The position numbers and the translations under genes are program-made. 64,000 nt of DNA from Novosphingobium sediminicola (GTDB lineage: Bacteria > Pseudomonadota > Alphaproteobacteria > Sphingomonadales > Sphingomonadaceae): assembly GCF_014196525.1 (NCBI RefSeq), contig NZ_JACIDX010000020.1, positions 32,319-96,318 on the forward strand, given 5' to 3'. Under the pieces are notes generated by a model, which did not search any database, was not told where the DNA came from, and saw only the letters and a program-made list of their open reading frames with translations. Below, piece after piece: positions 1 through 8,008 of this stretch; position 1 is the stretch's first letter; every line of letters starts with the position of its first letter.

Positions 1-2
1 GG

Positions 3-116
3 AGCAAGATCGAGGCGTGGCGAAAGGACTTCAACGAGAGCCGTCCTCACACATCCCTGGGGTTCATGACGCCTGCCGAATTTGCTTCATCGGCCGGGGT
101 TAACCCCGGCCGATGA
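3..116 (+). mobile_element. IS3-family transposase (OrfB), C-terminal 37 codons, cut by window edge
   Basis: The open frame enters from the left edge and ends with TGA at 114-116. It reads EAWRKDFNESRPHTSLGF followed by TPAEF, the usual C-terminal signature of IS3-family DDE integrases (the N-x-x-RPH-x-SLG block after the catalytic glutamate). The likely right end of the element lies about 150-169, where GGGACAGGGTCAGGTCA looks like a terminal-repeat sequence, but the other end is outside the window so this cannot be tested. Family is clear; subgroup is not. Confidence 0.8.
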
Positions 117-119
117 AGC
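84..119. repeat. 36-bp perfect palindrome over the transposase stop codon
   Basis: Bases 84-119 equal their own reverse complement, with the centre at the GTTAAC around 100-103 and the transposase TGA inside the right arm. A hairpin here could end transposase transcription or block read-through into neighbouring DNA. There is no following T-run, so it is not a standard intrinsic terminator. Confidence 0.75.
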
Positions 120-236
120 GCCGGATCTCTCGTTCTGGCCGGTGGCAATTCCGGGACAGGGTCAGGTCACGTCACATCGCCTGAACCAAATCGGTCGTCA
201 TATCGAGCAACTCGACGCGTAGATCGCGACGAATTT

Positions 237-330
237 TGCAGTTCCCCCTACGCGGACCGTAGCGTTCGGGTAGGTCACGCCACAGAGCAACGGATCGATC
301 ATGCCCCATTCGAAGTCGGTTTGACCGTAT
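237..330 (-). mobile_element. Degenerate IS5-family transposase remnant
   Basis: On the minus strand bases 306-317 encode DFEW, followed in frame by GMIDPLL, resembling the N-terminus of IS5-family transposases (DFEW-x-x-I-x-PLLP). A different frame just downstream gives WRDLPERYGPR, resembling the later GAPW-x-DLPERYGP block of the same family. The intervening part is missing and the frame is broken, so this is a scar and not a working gene. The rest of 117-427 shows no gene that I can support. Confidence 0.5.
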
Positions 331-427
331 GGGCATCAAGGACGCCTTAGAGGTTTGAGGCCAACCGGCTCAGTCCAAGAAAGTAAGATGGTTCCTCCAA
401 GGTAGAGGACTCAAAAAAAAGCGCGCC

Positions 428-1114
428 TCATTGAGCGATCAGACGATAGCCGATACCACGCACAGCTTCGATCATCTCGCTGCAGCCTGCCGTCACCAGC
501 TTTTGTCTCAATTTGGAAAGATGGCTGTCAACCACACGGTCATAGGCATCGCTATCGGGAAGCGCGGATTCCAGCAGTTCACTGCGCGAGAAAGCCCGAT
601 GCGGTTGTCGGGCCAAATGGACCAAGATGGCAAATTCGGTTGGAGTCAGCGCCAAACGGATATCCCCCCCCTCGCCCCGGCAGGTCACAATCCGCGCCTC
701 GGTATCAATCAACAGCGGCCCGACATGAACCGACCTGCGTGAGGCCTGTCCCTCCACCCGGCGCAATACGGCGCGAATGCGTTCGATCACCTCATTAGGA
801 TTGAAGGGCTTGACGATATAATCGTCCGCTCCGACCCGCAATGATGACAATTTGGTCACATCGTCATGCACAGCGGTCACCATGATGACGGGCGTTTCGA
901 AACGTTTGCGGATCGTGGTCAAAACATCCAGCCCATCCCCGCCGGGCAATCCGATATCAAGCAACAGCATATCAGGTCGCTGGCTGGCATGCAGGCGGAT
1001 CGCCTCGGCGACACTCACCGCGCGGTCCACTTCAAAACCGGCGCTCCTGACATAAGTCGCCAATAATTCGGCAATCTCACGCTCGTCTTCAACAATCAGG
1101 ATACGCTGTGCCAT
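428..1114 (-). CDS. OmpR/PhoB-type response regulator
   Basis: A 228-residue two-component response regulator: an N-terminal receiver (about 1-120) and a C-terminal winged-helix DNA-binding domain (about 130-228). The acidic pocket is at E9-D10, the phosphoacceptor Asp is D53 in LLLDIGLPGG, and the conserved Lys is K102 in IVKPF. The end RGIGYRL is the typical wing of the Trans_reg_C domain. The start at MAQRILIVEDE is chosen because AAGGA sits 7 bases upstream; a longer open frame to 1165 has no such site. Its likely kinase partner is the minus-strand histidine kinase ending at 2727, although two plus-strand genes lie between them. It resembles BaeR-like regulators, but the signal is unknown. 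A large inverted repeat lies just upstream of it. Confidence 0.9.
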   Translation of the reverse strand: MAQRILIVEDEREIAELLATYVRSAGFEVDRAVSVAEAIRLHASQRPDMLLLDIGLPGGDGLDVLTTIRKRFETPVIMVTAVHDDVTKLSSLRVGADDYIVKPFNPNEVIERIRAVLRRVEGQASRRSVHVGPLLIDTEARIVTCRGEGGDIRLALTPTEFAILVHLARQPHRAFSRSELLESALPDSDAYDRVVDSHLSKLRQKLVTAGCSEMIEAVRGIGYRLIAQ

Positions 1115-1152
1115 CTTTATGTCCTTTCCCCGCCACTCCTTGGCCATGGAAT

Positions 1153-1203
1153 ATGGAGGAATCATGGAGAAGCACCTTCATCGTTTCTCCATGATTCCTC
1201 CAT
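1153..1203. promoter_or_regulatory. 19-bp-arm inverted repeat between response regulator and barrel gene (candidate operator)
   Basis: Arms 1153-1171 and 1185-1203 are perfect reverse complements around a 13-base loop. The right arm also contains a tandem pair, TTCTCCATGA then TTCCTCCATG, 10 bases apart, the spacing used by OmpR-family dimers. It lies between the divergent response regulator (start 1114) and outer-membrane protein (start 1280) genes. A related CCTCCATCATTCC stretch occurs near 3984, upstream of the kinase. Binding by the neighbouring regulator is inferred; a hairpin in RNA is the alternative. Confidence 0.5.
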
Positions 1204-1279
1204 GCGCCCTACACATCCCGGCCGGATCAAGCGGTTGTAACGCGGGCCACCAAGGCCTGCGTCAACATCGAGGGTCACC

Positions 1280-1933
1280 ATGCGAAACAACAAGTTCACA
1301 CTCGTTCTGGCCGCAGCCTTGTGCGGGATCAGCCTCCCGGCGCTTGCCCAGCAAGCCGACACGGACAAGGGCATTTACGGCGTGGGGCGCGTTGGCGCCA
1401 CGTTCGGCACGGGCCAGAAACTGGGCTCGCTGCCCGACAGGTCTGCCTTCAGCGCCGATTCCGATTACAAGCCGGGCATCACGGGCGAACTGGGCATTGG
1501 CTATGATTTTGGCCTCTTTCGGGTGGAGCAAACCGCAGGCTACACGCAATTCAAGCCCAAGGCGAGCAGTGGCGCCATCGGCAACACCGACGCCTTCACG
1601 GTCAGCGTGGCAGGCTATGTGGACATTCCCACCGGCACGCGCTTTGAGCCCTATGTCGGCGCCGGTGCCGGAGCGGCGCGGGTTCAGGCCCGCGCCGCGC
1701 AATCCGCCAACAGCCTGTCGAGCGCCTACAACGGCAAGGACTGGGGCTTTCTCTGGCATGCGGATGCCGGTGTCGGCTATCGGCTGACTTCGAAAATGAC
1801 GGTGGAGGTCGGCGGACGCTACAGCCAGATCGGCAGTCTGAGCTTTTCCGGCCAAAACAATACGATAAACACCACTTATCACCCCAAATTGAACACGTGG
1901 TCAGGAGCGATTGGTCTCCGTTACCGTTTTTGA
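1280..1933 (+). CDS. Outer-membrane beta-barrel protein (OmpA/OprF-like porin family)
   Basis: A 217-residue precursor. Residues 1-23 form a classic signal peptide with cleavage after ALA, before QQADTDKG. The remainder has alternating beta-strand patterns with glycine and aromatic residues and ends in RYRF, the terminal-phenylalanine signature recognised by the BAM complex. Size and pattern fit the small 8-stranded barrels of the outer-membrane beta-barrel (OMP_b-brl) type, without the peptidoglycan-binding OmpA domain. It is divergent from the response regulator across the inverted repeat at 1153-1203 and so is a plausible regulatory target. The ligand, if any, is not evident. Confidence 0.8.
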   Translation: MRNNKFTLVLAAALCGISLPALAQQADTDKGIYGVGRVGATFGTGQKLGSLPDRSAFSADSDYKPGITGELGIGYDFGLFRVEQTAGYTQFKPKASSGAIGNTDAFTVSVAGYVDIPTGTRFEPYVGAGAGAARVQARAAQSANSLSSAYNGKDWGFLWHADAGVGYRLTSKMTVEVGGRYSQIGSLSFSGQNNTINTTYHPKLNTWSGAIGLRYRF

Positions 1934-2019
1934 TCACGTTGTGGCTGCCCGTGCTTTCGGCCCCATCCATCCCCGGGCCGGGCAGCCGCACCTTATCCTA
2001 TGATCCGGAGATTGATCCA

Positions 2020-2724
2020 ATGCCAGACTTCCCCCGCCTACCATGGGCAATAGCCGCGCTCGCCTTACCCGTCCTCGCCGGATGCATCGGCCCAAAGCCG
2101 CATGCCTATGCCGACATGCCGTCACGCACCCAACTGCATGTCAATGACGGACGCCATGCAGCCCGCACGCCCCTCACCTTTTCGGAGGCCGCCGACTGGA
2201 ACCGTTATCGCCAGATCATCATTGACCCTGTCGAGGTCTACAAGGGTGCTGACGCCGACTTTGGCAAGATCCGCCCGCGCGATCAGGAGACCCTGGCCCG
2301 ATATATGCACGAACGCTTCTCCAGAAGCCTCTCGCATGATTACCGCATCGTCGAAAGAACAGGACCAGACACGCTGCGGCTGCACCTGATACTGACCGGT
2401 GCCAGTGTTACGCCACCCGTGGTCGGCACGCTGACTCATTTCGATCTGGCGGGCGGCCTGTACAACACGATGCAGGGGGTGCGCGGAAAGCAGGGCATGA
2501 TGTCCGGCGCGGTGGTCTATGCCGTGGAAATTCGCGATGCGCAAAGCAACCGTTTGCTGCATGCGCAGGTGACCAAGCAATATCCCGGCGCCCTGAACAT
2601 TCCGGCCAGTTTTGGCGCGCTCAAGGCCGCAAAGGTCGGGATCGACAAAGGCGCGAAAGAATTGACGCAGGACCTGTTGCGCGGTGATCTGCCCGGCGCC
2701 AGCGCCGGACAGCCTGTCGACTGA
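2020..2724 (+). CDS. DUF3313-like outer-membrane lipoprotein
   Basis: A 234-residue protein starting MPDFPRLPW with a short hydrophobic signal ending in the lipobox LAGC, so the mature protein should begin with a lipidated cysteine. The body (IIIDPVEVYKG, a long central region, then VYAVEIRDAQSNRLL) resembles the DUF3313 family of uncharacterised proteobacterial lipoproteins. The start at 2020 has GGAG 9 bases upstream; the in-frame extension to 1897 overlaps the previous gene and is rejected. It probably shares a transcript with the barrel gene 86 bases upstream. Function is unknown; an envelope role is inferred from the lipobox and the neighbour. Confidence 0.75.
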   Translation: MPDFPRLPWAIAALALPVLAGCIGPKPHAYADMPSRTQLHVNDGRHAARTPLTFSEAADWNRYRQIIIDPVEVYKGADADFGKIRPRDQETLARYMHERFSRSLSHDYRIVERTGPDTLRLHLILTGASVTPPVVGTLTHFDLAGGLYNTMQGVRGKQGMMSGAVVYAVEIRDAQSNRLLHAQVTKQYPGALNIPASFGALKAAKVGIDKGAKELTQDLLRGDLPGASAGQPVD

Positions 2725-2726
2725 GG

Positions 2727-3890
2727 CTACGGCGCAAGCGGAAGTTCAACCACGAAGCAGGCGCCGCTGCGATCCTGTCGATTATGGGCGGAAATCCGTC
2801 CGCCATGATCCTCCACCAGCCTGGCAGCGAGCGCCAGGCCCAAGCCGATACCCGGCCGCCCGGCGTGGCGGTTGGCCTCATCCCGCCAGAAGGGCGTGAA
2901 CAGCATATCGCGCCTGTCCTCGGCAAATCCCGGGCCTTCATCGGTGATGCTTGCAATGGCCTTGCCGTCATTAACCCGCAGATCCAGCGTGACCAGACAG
3001 TCATTGGGCGCATGCTTGATCGCATTGGCAACGATATTGGTGAAAACCTGCGCCAGACGGACCGGGTCCGCCATCACCGGCGCAGGTTGATACTGTTCCG
3101 AAAACGTCACTCCACGCAGCGCCACCACCGGGCGAATGTCGGCGACCACGCGACGCATCACCTCGCCGACATCCACCTGGCGGCGATCAAGGGGCAACTG
3201 GCGCATATTGGCCCGAGCCAGGGTATCAAGATCATTCACCAGCGTCAGCAGGTGCTCGACCTGCTGCAACAGACGGCTTGCCTCTCCGACAGCAGGGTCA
3301 ATGATACCGTCCTCGATACCGTGCAGGCGCCCTTTCAGAATGGTGAGAGGGGTGCGCAATTCATGCGCAACGCCTGCCGTCAAAAGCTGACGTTCACGCT
3401 CGTAGGTCTCAACCTCGCCGACCAGTGCGTTGAAACTGTCGATCAATTGCGCGACCTCAATGGAGGCGCCGCTGGAGTCCACCCGCACGCTGCGGTCTCC
3501 GGCCGCAGCCTGGGCGGCAGCTTGGGCCACCGCAATCACAGGCCTGCTGATCCGGCGCGCAACCACCATCGCCATCAACCCTCCGATGCCGGTGGACATC
3601 AGGATGATGAACAGCACAGCCGGAATATGCTCGACCCTCAGGCTGGTCCAGCCATAGCGGTCATAAATCTCGTAGAAGCGGCTGCTGTGCATCTGTCCAT
3701 GGGTGACGAGGTAATCAATCTCCGCGCGTGCCTGCAACGGCATGTCGCGCTTCAGATCGATCAATTGCAGGCTAATCGCCGCATAATAAACAATCATGCC
3801 AATGATCGAGGTGATGAGGGTCATCATCAAGGCCATCAGCCACATGCGCCCGACAATGGTCTGAAAAGGAAAGCGAAAGCGTCCAAGCAT
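2727..3890 (-). CDS. Membrane sensor histidine kinase (HAMP, HisKA, HATPase)
   Basis: About 387 residues. Two membrane segments near the N-terminus flank a short periplasmic sensor region, followed by HAMP, HisKA and HATPase_c domains. The phospho-His is in VAHELRTPLTILKG, the N-box is NAIKHAP, the G1 box is DEGPGF and the G2 box is GIGLGLALAARLVEDHGG, so it looks catalytically complete. The start at 3890 (MLGRFRFPF) is preceded by AGGG; a TTG 23 codons earlier is less likely. It probably phosphorylates the response regulator at 428-1114, encoded on the same strand beyond the two plus-strand genes. It resembles BaeS-type envelope-stress kinases. Its tail converges on the lipoprotein gene with 2 bases between. 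Confidence 0.88.
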   Translation of the reverse strand: MLGRFRFPFQTIVGRMWLMALMMTLITSIIGMIVYYAAISLQLIDLKRDMPLQARAEIDYLVTHGQMHSSRFYEIYDRYGWTSLRVEHIPAVLFIILMSTGIGGLMAMVVARRISRPVIAVAQAAAQAAAGDRSVRVDSSGASIEVAQLIDSFNALVGEVETYERERQLLTAGVAHELRTPLTILKGRLHGIEDGIIDPAVGEASRLLQQVEHLLTLVNDLDTLARANMRQLPLDRRQVDVGEVMRRVVADIRPVVALRGVTFSEQYQPAPVMADPVRLAQVFTNIVANAIKHAPNDCLVTLDLRVNDGKAIASITDEGPGFAEDRRDMLFTPFWRDEANRHAGRPGIGLGLALAARLVEDHGGRISAHNRQDRSGACFVVELPLAP

Positions 3891-4048
3891 AGCAACCCTG
3901 CCGTAAACGATAATTCCATGGCCGACAGCAGCGATGGGCCTGCGGATGGCGGGGATCAAGCTGTAATTGCCGCCTCCACAAAACCTCCATCATTCCGTGG
4001 CAGGACGCGCCTGAAGAAAAGCTACCCCATCGAAAGAAAGGTCATTTC

Positions 4049-4441
4049 ATGCATACAGGCATTTGGCTTGCCCTGCTGACCCCAACCATCCTTCTTACCC
4101 CCACCCCGGCCATGGCGCATGGCACCAGCCAATGGCGTATTGCCGGTGACATCAGCGGCAAATCCTTTGTGGTGAAATGTCAGTTCGAGGAAAAAGGCCA
4201 GCATCTGGGCGGTAACTGCGTTGATCTCGTCACCGGCGCCTCCGGTCCTGACAAAGTGGGCAAGAGCCATCAACTGATCGATGGAAGCCTACGGGGAAAC
4301 GACATGACATGGTCCTATGGGGTCAAGGTGATGCTGATGCCGGTTGAAATCAGGTTTACCGGACAAATCAATGGCGCACGCATGATGGGCACCATCAGCG
4401 CCAAGGGCCGTCAGGGCACTTTCTCGGCAACCCGCCTGTAA
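4049..4441 (+). CDS. Small secreted protein of unknown function
   Basis: A 130-residue precursor with a clear signal peptide (MHTGIWLALLTP through AMA, cleavage before HGTSQWR). The mature part of about 107 residues is probably a beta-rich periplasmic domain: alternating strands such as WRIAGDISGKSFVVKCQF and IRFTGQINGARMMGTISAKG suggest a small barrel or lipocalin-like sheet, with two cysteines that could form a disulphide. An AAAGG ribosome site precedes the ATG. It is divergent from the kinase gene and may belong to the same envelope-response regulon. I do not recognise the family. Confidence 0.65.
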   Translation: MHTGIWLALLTPTILLTPTPAMAHGTSQWRIAGDISGKSFVVKCQFEEKGQHLGGNCVDLVTGASGPDKVGKSHQLIDGSLRGNDMTWSYGVKVMLMPVEIRFTGQINGARMMGTISAKGRQGTFSATRL

Positions 4442-4573
4442 AGATTTCGACGAAGATCACTGCTATCGGCCCTGCCCGCGCCTTTGTCCGTAACCCCATT
4501 TCCGCGCCAAAGGCGCCCACACCAACGCCAACGCTTCTGGCAGGGCGGCCGTTTCGCGACTACATCCGGCAGC

Positions 4574-4639
4574 ATCGCGGCGACCGCCCGTCCTGGCTGG
4601 CGCGATAAAAGGCGCCAGCACATCCCATTCGCGATCCAT
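4574..4639 (-). mobile_element. IS5/IS4-type transposase N-terminal scrap in a 0.7-kb gap
   Basis: The minus strand encodes MDREWDVLAPFIAPART then GGRRD, matching the start of IS5-family transposases (REW-x-x-L-x-P-x-I-P-P-x-x-x-GGR). The frame then loses all similarity, so only a scrap remains. The whole gap 4442-5154 has no gene I can support. A 64-codon minus-strand frame at 4686-4880 (MKRARGIYNQSNLQ...) has no recognisable relatives and is not called. Confidence 0.5.
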
Positions 4640-5154
4640 CCGAGCTGTACCAGTCCCATCCCATCTCTTCGCAAAGACGGCTGAATCACAACATGCTGGT
4701 ATCGCGCCACAACTTTCGGATCTGGCTCTCAGGCGCCGCCTCTGCATGCCGAATTGGGAACAAATCGAACCAGTAGTTTCGCGCAATACTGGCCCCACCT
4801 TCCGGATCGTTGTTGCGCCCGCACGTCTTGTTGCGCAGCTGTAGATTCGACTGGTTGTAAATCCCGCGAGCCCGTTTCATGTTGATCTTCCAGCCTTCAC
4901 AACAACTAAGGACATACGCCCGCCGCTAGCCATAGCCAACGTAGGTCTCACAGATCACTCGGATGCAGGCTTCAAGGGCGGCCTGCTCCAACGGAACGAA
5001 TAATAGTGACAGGTTACCCCGAAAAATTCCGATCACGAACGGTCCGGTTTTCGGAGGTCAGATCAGGCAGAGCCTTGACGCCGATCTATTTACGATCCTC
5101 AAGCCCCATGCGCATTCCGGGCGACATTGCGCCGACCATCCGCCGTTTCAACAT

Positions 5155-6246
5155 TCAGGCCAAGGTGTGCCACCGCTCAATCATCCTGTCCGCATCGCCG
5201 GAAGACCTTATTCGCCCTGGCGTTCGCACCAATCGAGGCGCCGGGGCGGCCTGCATCAGGCCATCATGCTCGATGTAGCTCGCGCGCGCGGCATGGTGGG
5301 GGTGATCGGCGACTTCCTGCGCGGTCAGCACCGGAAAGACGCAGGCATCGCTTCCCTCAAACAGGGCGGCCCAATGGTCCCTTGGCCATCTGGCAAAAGT
5401 GGCCGCCAGCACGCCCGTCAAACCGCCCCAGCGCGATGTGTCATATTGCGCCGACACCCATTCCGACAGACCCAGCCGGTCCATCATGCTCCGGAAAAAC
5501 GCAGGCTCCAGCGGGCCGACAGAAATTTCGCCGCCATCGCTACACAGATAGGTGCGGTAAAAAGGCGCGGCCCCGCCCAGCAGATTATCCGCCCGATCCA
5601 GCGACAGCCGCCCGGAAGGCGCAAGGCCCGTGAACATCGTCATCATTGAGGCCACGCCGTCGATGATCGCCGCATCCACCACCTGCCCCTTGCCGGAGCG
5701 CTCCCGCTCCCACAAAGCCGCCAGAATACCGAGCAGCAAGAACATCGACCCACCGCCAAAATCACCCACCAGATTGAGCGGGATCGCGGCAGGCTCTCCC
5801 GGCCGCCCCATCGCGGCCAATGCGCCGGACAGGGCGATATAATTGACATCATGCCCGGCCCGTTGCGCTAATGGCCCTTCCTGCCCCCAGCCGGTGATGC
5901 GGCCATAGATTAGGCGCTCATTTTCGCCGCACAACACTTCGGGGCCAAGCCCCAGCCGCTCCATCACACCGGGGCGAAAACCTTCGATCACCACATCGGC
6001 CAGACGGGCCGCCTGAAGGCACCAGTCGCGCCCCTCAGGCGAGCGAATATCGACCACCTTGCCGGCCCTGCCCCTGTCAACAATGGGATTGGGCCAGCCA
6101 TTGCCACCCTCACGATCGATCCGCAAAACATCGGCGCCCAAGTCGGACAGCAACATCGCGGCATGAGGCCCCGGACCTATACCGGCAAATTCCAGTACTT
6201 TCAGCCCGGCCAACGGCCCCTGCCCGACGGCCTCTTCTCGTGTCAT
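5155..6246 (-). CDS. CaiB/BaiF CoA-transferase family protein, alpha-methylacyl-CoA racemase-like
   Basis: A 363-residue class III CoA-transferase-fold protein. The opening GPLAGLKVLEFAGIGPGPH is typical of alpha-methylacyl-CoA racemases (AMACR/Mcr), and the racemase residues are visible: His in AGHDVNYI, Asp in NLVGDFGGG and Glu in GPLEPAFF. These enzymes epimerise 2-methylacyl-CoA so that branched chains can enter beta-oxidation. The start at 6246 forms an ATGA overlap with the preceding enoyl-CoA hydratase stop and has GAAGGGGA upstream; longer in-frame extensions overlap that gene. It is the last gene of the long catabolic operon and the best hint that the substrate is methyl-branched. 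A formyl- or succinyl-CoA transferase is a less likely alternative. Confidence 0.85.
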   Translation of the reverse strand: MTREEAVGQGPLAGLKVLEFAGIGPGPHAAMLLSDLGADVLRIDREGGNGWPNPIVDRGRAGKVVDIRSPEGRDWCLQAARLADVVIEGFRPGVMERLGLGPEVLCGENERLIYGRITGWGQEGPLAQRAGHDVNYIALSGALAAMGRPGEPAAIPLNLVGDFGGGSMFLLLGILAALWERERSGKGQVVDAAIIDGVASMMTMFTGLAPSGRLSLDRADNLLGGAAPFYRTYLCSDGGEISVGPLEPAFFRSMMDRLGLSEWVSAQYDTSRWGGLTGVLAATFARWPRDHWAALFEGSDACVFPVLTAQEVADHPHHAARASYIEHDGLMQAAPAPRLVRTPGRIRSSGDADRMIERWHTLA

Positions 6247-7019
6247 TTCCCCTTCCATTCGGGCTTGCGCTTCTGGGCAAAGGCCAGCGGCCCTTCCACG
6301 GCATCTTCGGAGGCCAGCATCGCTTCCATCGCGGAAAACTGCCACTGCGCCGCCATGGCTTCGGCCACGGACAGAGTACGCGACAACATCACCGATTGCT
6401 TGGTGGCGCGCACGGAAAGCGGGCTGCACTCGATGATCTGCGCCGCCCATTCCCGGGCCAGCGCCAGCACGTCGTCCTGCGTCACCTCGTTGACAAAGCC
6501 CAGCGCATGGCCTTCTGTCGCCGAGACACGGCGCCCGGTCAACAACATGCCCATCGCCTGTTTCAGGCCGATCTGCGCCGGAAGCCTTTGCAGCCCCCCC
6601 GCCAGCGCGGCCAGCCCCACCTTCACCTCCGGCAGGGCAAAGAGGGCGCGCTCATGCGCCACGATGAGATCACAGGCCAGCGCGATCTCGAAACCGCCGC
6701 CCATGGCCACGCCATTCACCGCCGCGATCACCGGCTTGGTCAGGTCAAACCTTGCCGTCAGCCCGGCAAAGCCCTTGGGCGGCGTTTCCAGCCCGCCGCC
6801 CGACGCCTGCTGTTTCAGATCATGGCCCGCGCAAAAGGCTTTTTCGCCCGCGCCGGTAATGATGGCCACCCATTGGCTGTCGTCCTTGGCAAAATCGTCA
6901 AAGATCGCTTCCAGTTCGCGGTGGGCGGCGGCATTCAGCGCATTATGCGCCTCGGGCCGGTTGATGGTGATGATGGTCAGCGGCCCTTCCCGCTCGACCA
7001 GCGCATAGGTCATTGTCAT
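6243..7019 (-). CDS. Enoyl-CoA hydratase/isomerase family protein (crotonase fold)
   Basis: A 258-residue crotonase. The CoA-binding oxyanion region is seen in AFCAGHDLK and NGVAMGGGFEIALACDL. The first catalytic Glu position is kept in FALPEVKVGL. The second (rat Glu164 equivalent, normally in an AMEMVLTG-like stretch) reads QAMGMLLTG here, so glycine replaces glutamate and simple hydratase chemistry may be altered. The start has GAGGAG 7 bases upstream. It sits 11 bases downstream of the nitronate monooxygenase-like gene and overlaps the racemase-like gene by 4 bases, so translation is coupled. Role: hydration, isomerisation or another crotonase reaction in side-chain breakdown. Confidence 0.87.
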   Translation of the reverse strand: MTMTYALVEREGPLTIITINRPEAHNALNAAAHRELEAIFDDFAKDDSQWVAIITGAGEKAFCAGHDLKQQASGGGLETPPKGFAGLTARFDLTKPVIAAVNGVAMGGGFEIALACDLIVAHERALFALPEVKVGLAALAGGLQRLPAQIGLKQAMGMLLTGRRVSATEGHALGFVNEVTQDDVLALAREWAAQIIECSPLSVRATKQSVMLSRTLSVAEAMAAQWQFSAMEAMLASEDAVEGPLAFAQKRKPEWKGK

Positions 7020-7030
7020 GATAAAACTCC

Positions 7031-8008
7031 TCAGACGGCGAAAGCAGCCAGCCTGTCGCGGATGATGGTTTCAGCCTCGCCCACCATGCGGGCCAGCAAC
7101 TGGGCGCAGGTGGGAATGTCATGGATCAGCCCCTGCACCTGTCCGGCCCAGACCAGCCCGGCGTCCAGATCTCCGGTTTCCAGCGCCACGCGCCCCTTCG
7201 CACCCGAAACCAGCGGGCGAATATCCTCGAAGACCGCCTCGGGCCGGGCGGAAATCTCCACCACCTGCTTGGAAACCGAGCTGGCCGCCACACGCCCGGT
7301 GTTGTGAAAGCGGCGAAAGATCAGGCGGGTGTCGCGCTCGCTGTTGCCCACGATGAACTGCTTGATGCGGTCATGGATCGGCGCTTCTGCCGTGGCGCAA
7401 AAGCGTGTGCCCATATTGACCCCTTCAGCCCCCAGCGCCAGCGCGGCGGCAAGGCCCCGTCCATCGCCGATCCCTCCCGATGCGAGCATCGGAATGCTGA
7501 CCTGATCGGCCGCCGCCGGGATCAGGATCAGGCCCGGAATGTCATCCTCGCCGGGGTGGCCTGCGCATTCGAAACCGTCGATGCTGATGATATCCACCCC
7601 CATCTTCTGGGCCGAAACCGCATGTCGCACCGCCGTGCATTTGTGCAGCACGGTGATGCCGTGGCTTTTGAGATCCTCGATATGTTCGCGCGGATTATGG
7701 CCCGCCGTTTCAACGATCTTCACCCCGCTTTCGATAATTGCGCGGCGATATTCGGCATAGGGCGGCGGGCTGACCGCGGGCAGGATGGTCAGGTTCACCC
7801 CGAAAGGCTTGTCCGTCATCGCGCGGCAGCGGTCAATCTCGCGGCGCAGATCATCAGGCGTCGGCTGGGTCAGCGCGGTCAGGATGCCAAGCCCGCCCGC
7901 ATTGGACACCGCACTGGCCAACTCGGCCCGGCCCACCCACATCATGCCCCCTTGAACAATGGGATGCGCAATGCCCAGCATCCGGGTGATGCGTGTGTTG
8001 AGCGCCAT
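7031..8008 (-). CDS. Nitronate monooxygenase / 2-nitropropane dioxygenase-like flavoprotein
   Basis: A 325-residue TIM-barrel FMN protein. The start MALNTRITRMLGIAHPIVQGGM and the block DGFECAGHPGEDD (holding the active-site His) mark the NMO/2-nitropropane dioxygenase family; the phosphate-binding part is ASGGIGDGRGLAAALALGA with GVNMGTRF. Proteins of this subgroup are often encoded within fatty-acid or steroid beta-oxidation clusters, where the true substrate may be an enoyl thioester and not a nitronate (an inference). Its ATG shares one base with the thiolase stop (TAATG) and uses a GGAGG site inside the thiolase end, so it is translationally coupled within the operon. Confidence 0.85.
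   Translation of the reverse strand: MALNTRITRMLGIAHPIVQGGMMWVGRAELASAVSNAGGLGILTALTQPTPDDLRREIDRCRAMTDKPFGVNLTILPAVSPPPYAEYRRAIIESGVKIVETAGHNPREHIEDLKSHGITVLHKCTAVRHAVSAQKMGVDIISIDGFECAGHPGEDDIPGLILIPAAADQVSIPMLASGGIGDGRGLAAALALGAEGVNMGTRFCATAEAPIHDRIKQFIVGNSERDTRLIFRRFHNTGRVAASSVSKQVVEISARPEAVFEDIRPLVSGAKGRVALETGDLDAGLVWAGQVQGLIHDIPTCAQLLARMVGEAETIIRDRLAAFAV

Noticed and set aside
1236..1265. TGTAACG...CGTCAA resembling a SigF-type promoter before the barrel gene
   Set aside because: The spacer is 17 and the -10 element lacks the CGAA/CGTA form shared by the three bufferin promoters.
4686..4880. A 64-codon minus-strand frame in the gap after 4441
   Set aside because: No recognisable family, weak start context, and it borders an IS5 scrap.
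5006..5649. Plus-strand frames over the racemase-like gene end
   Set aside because: They lie opposite a well-supported CoA-transferase-family gene and show shadow composition.
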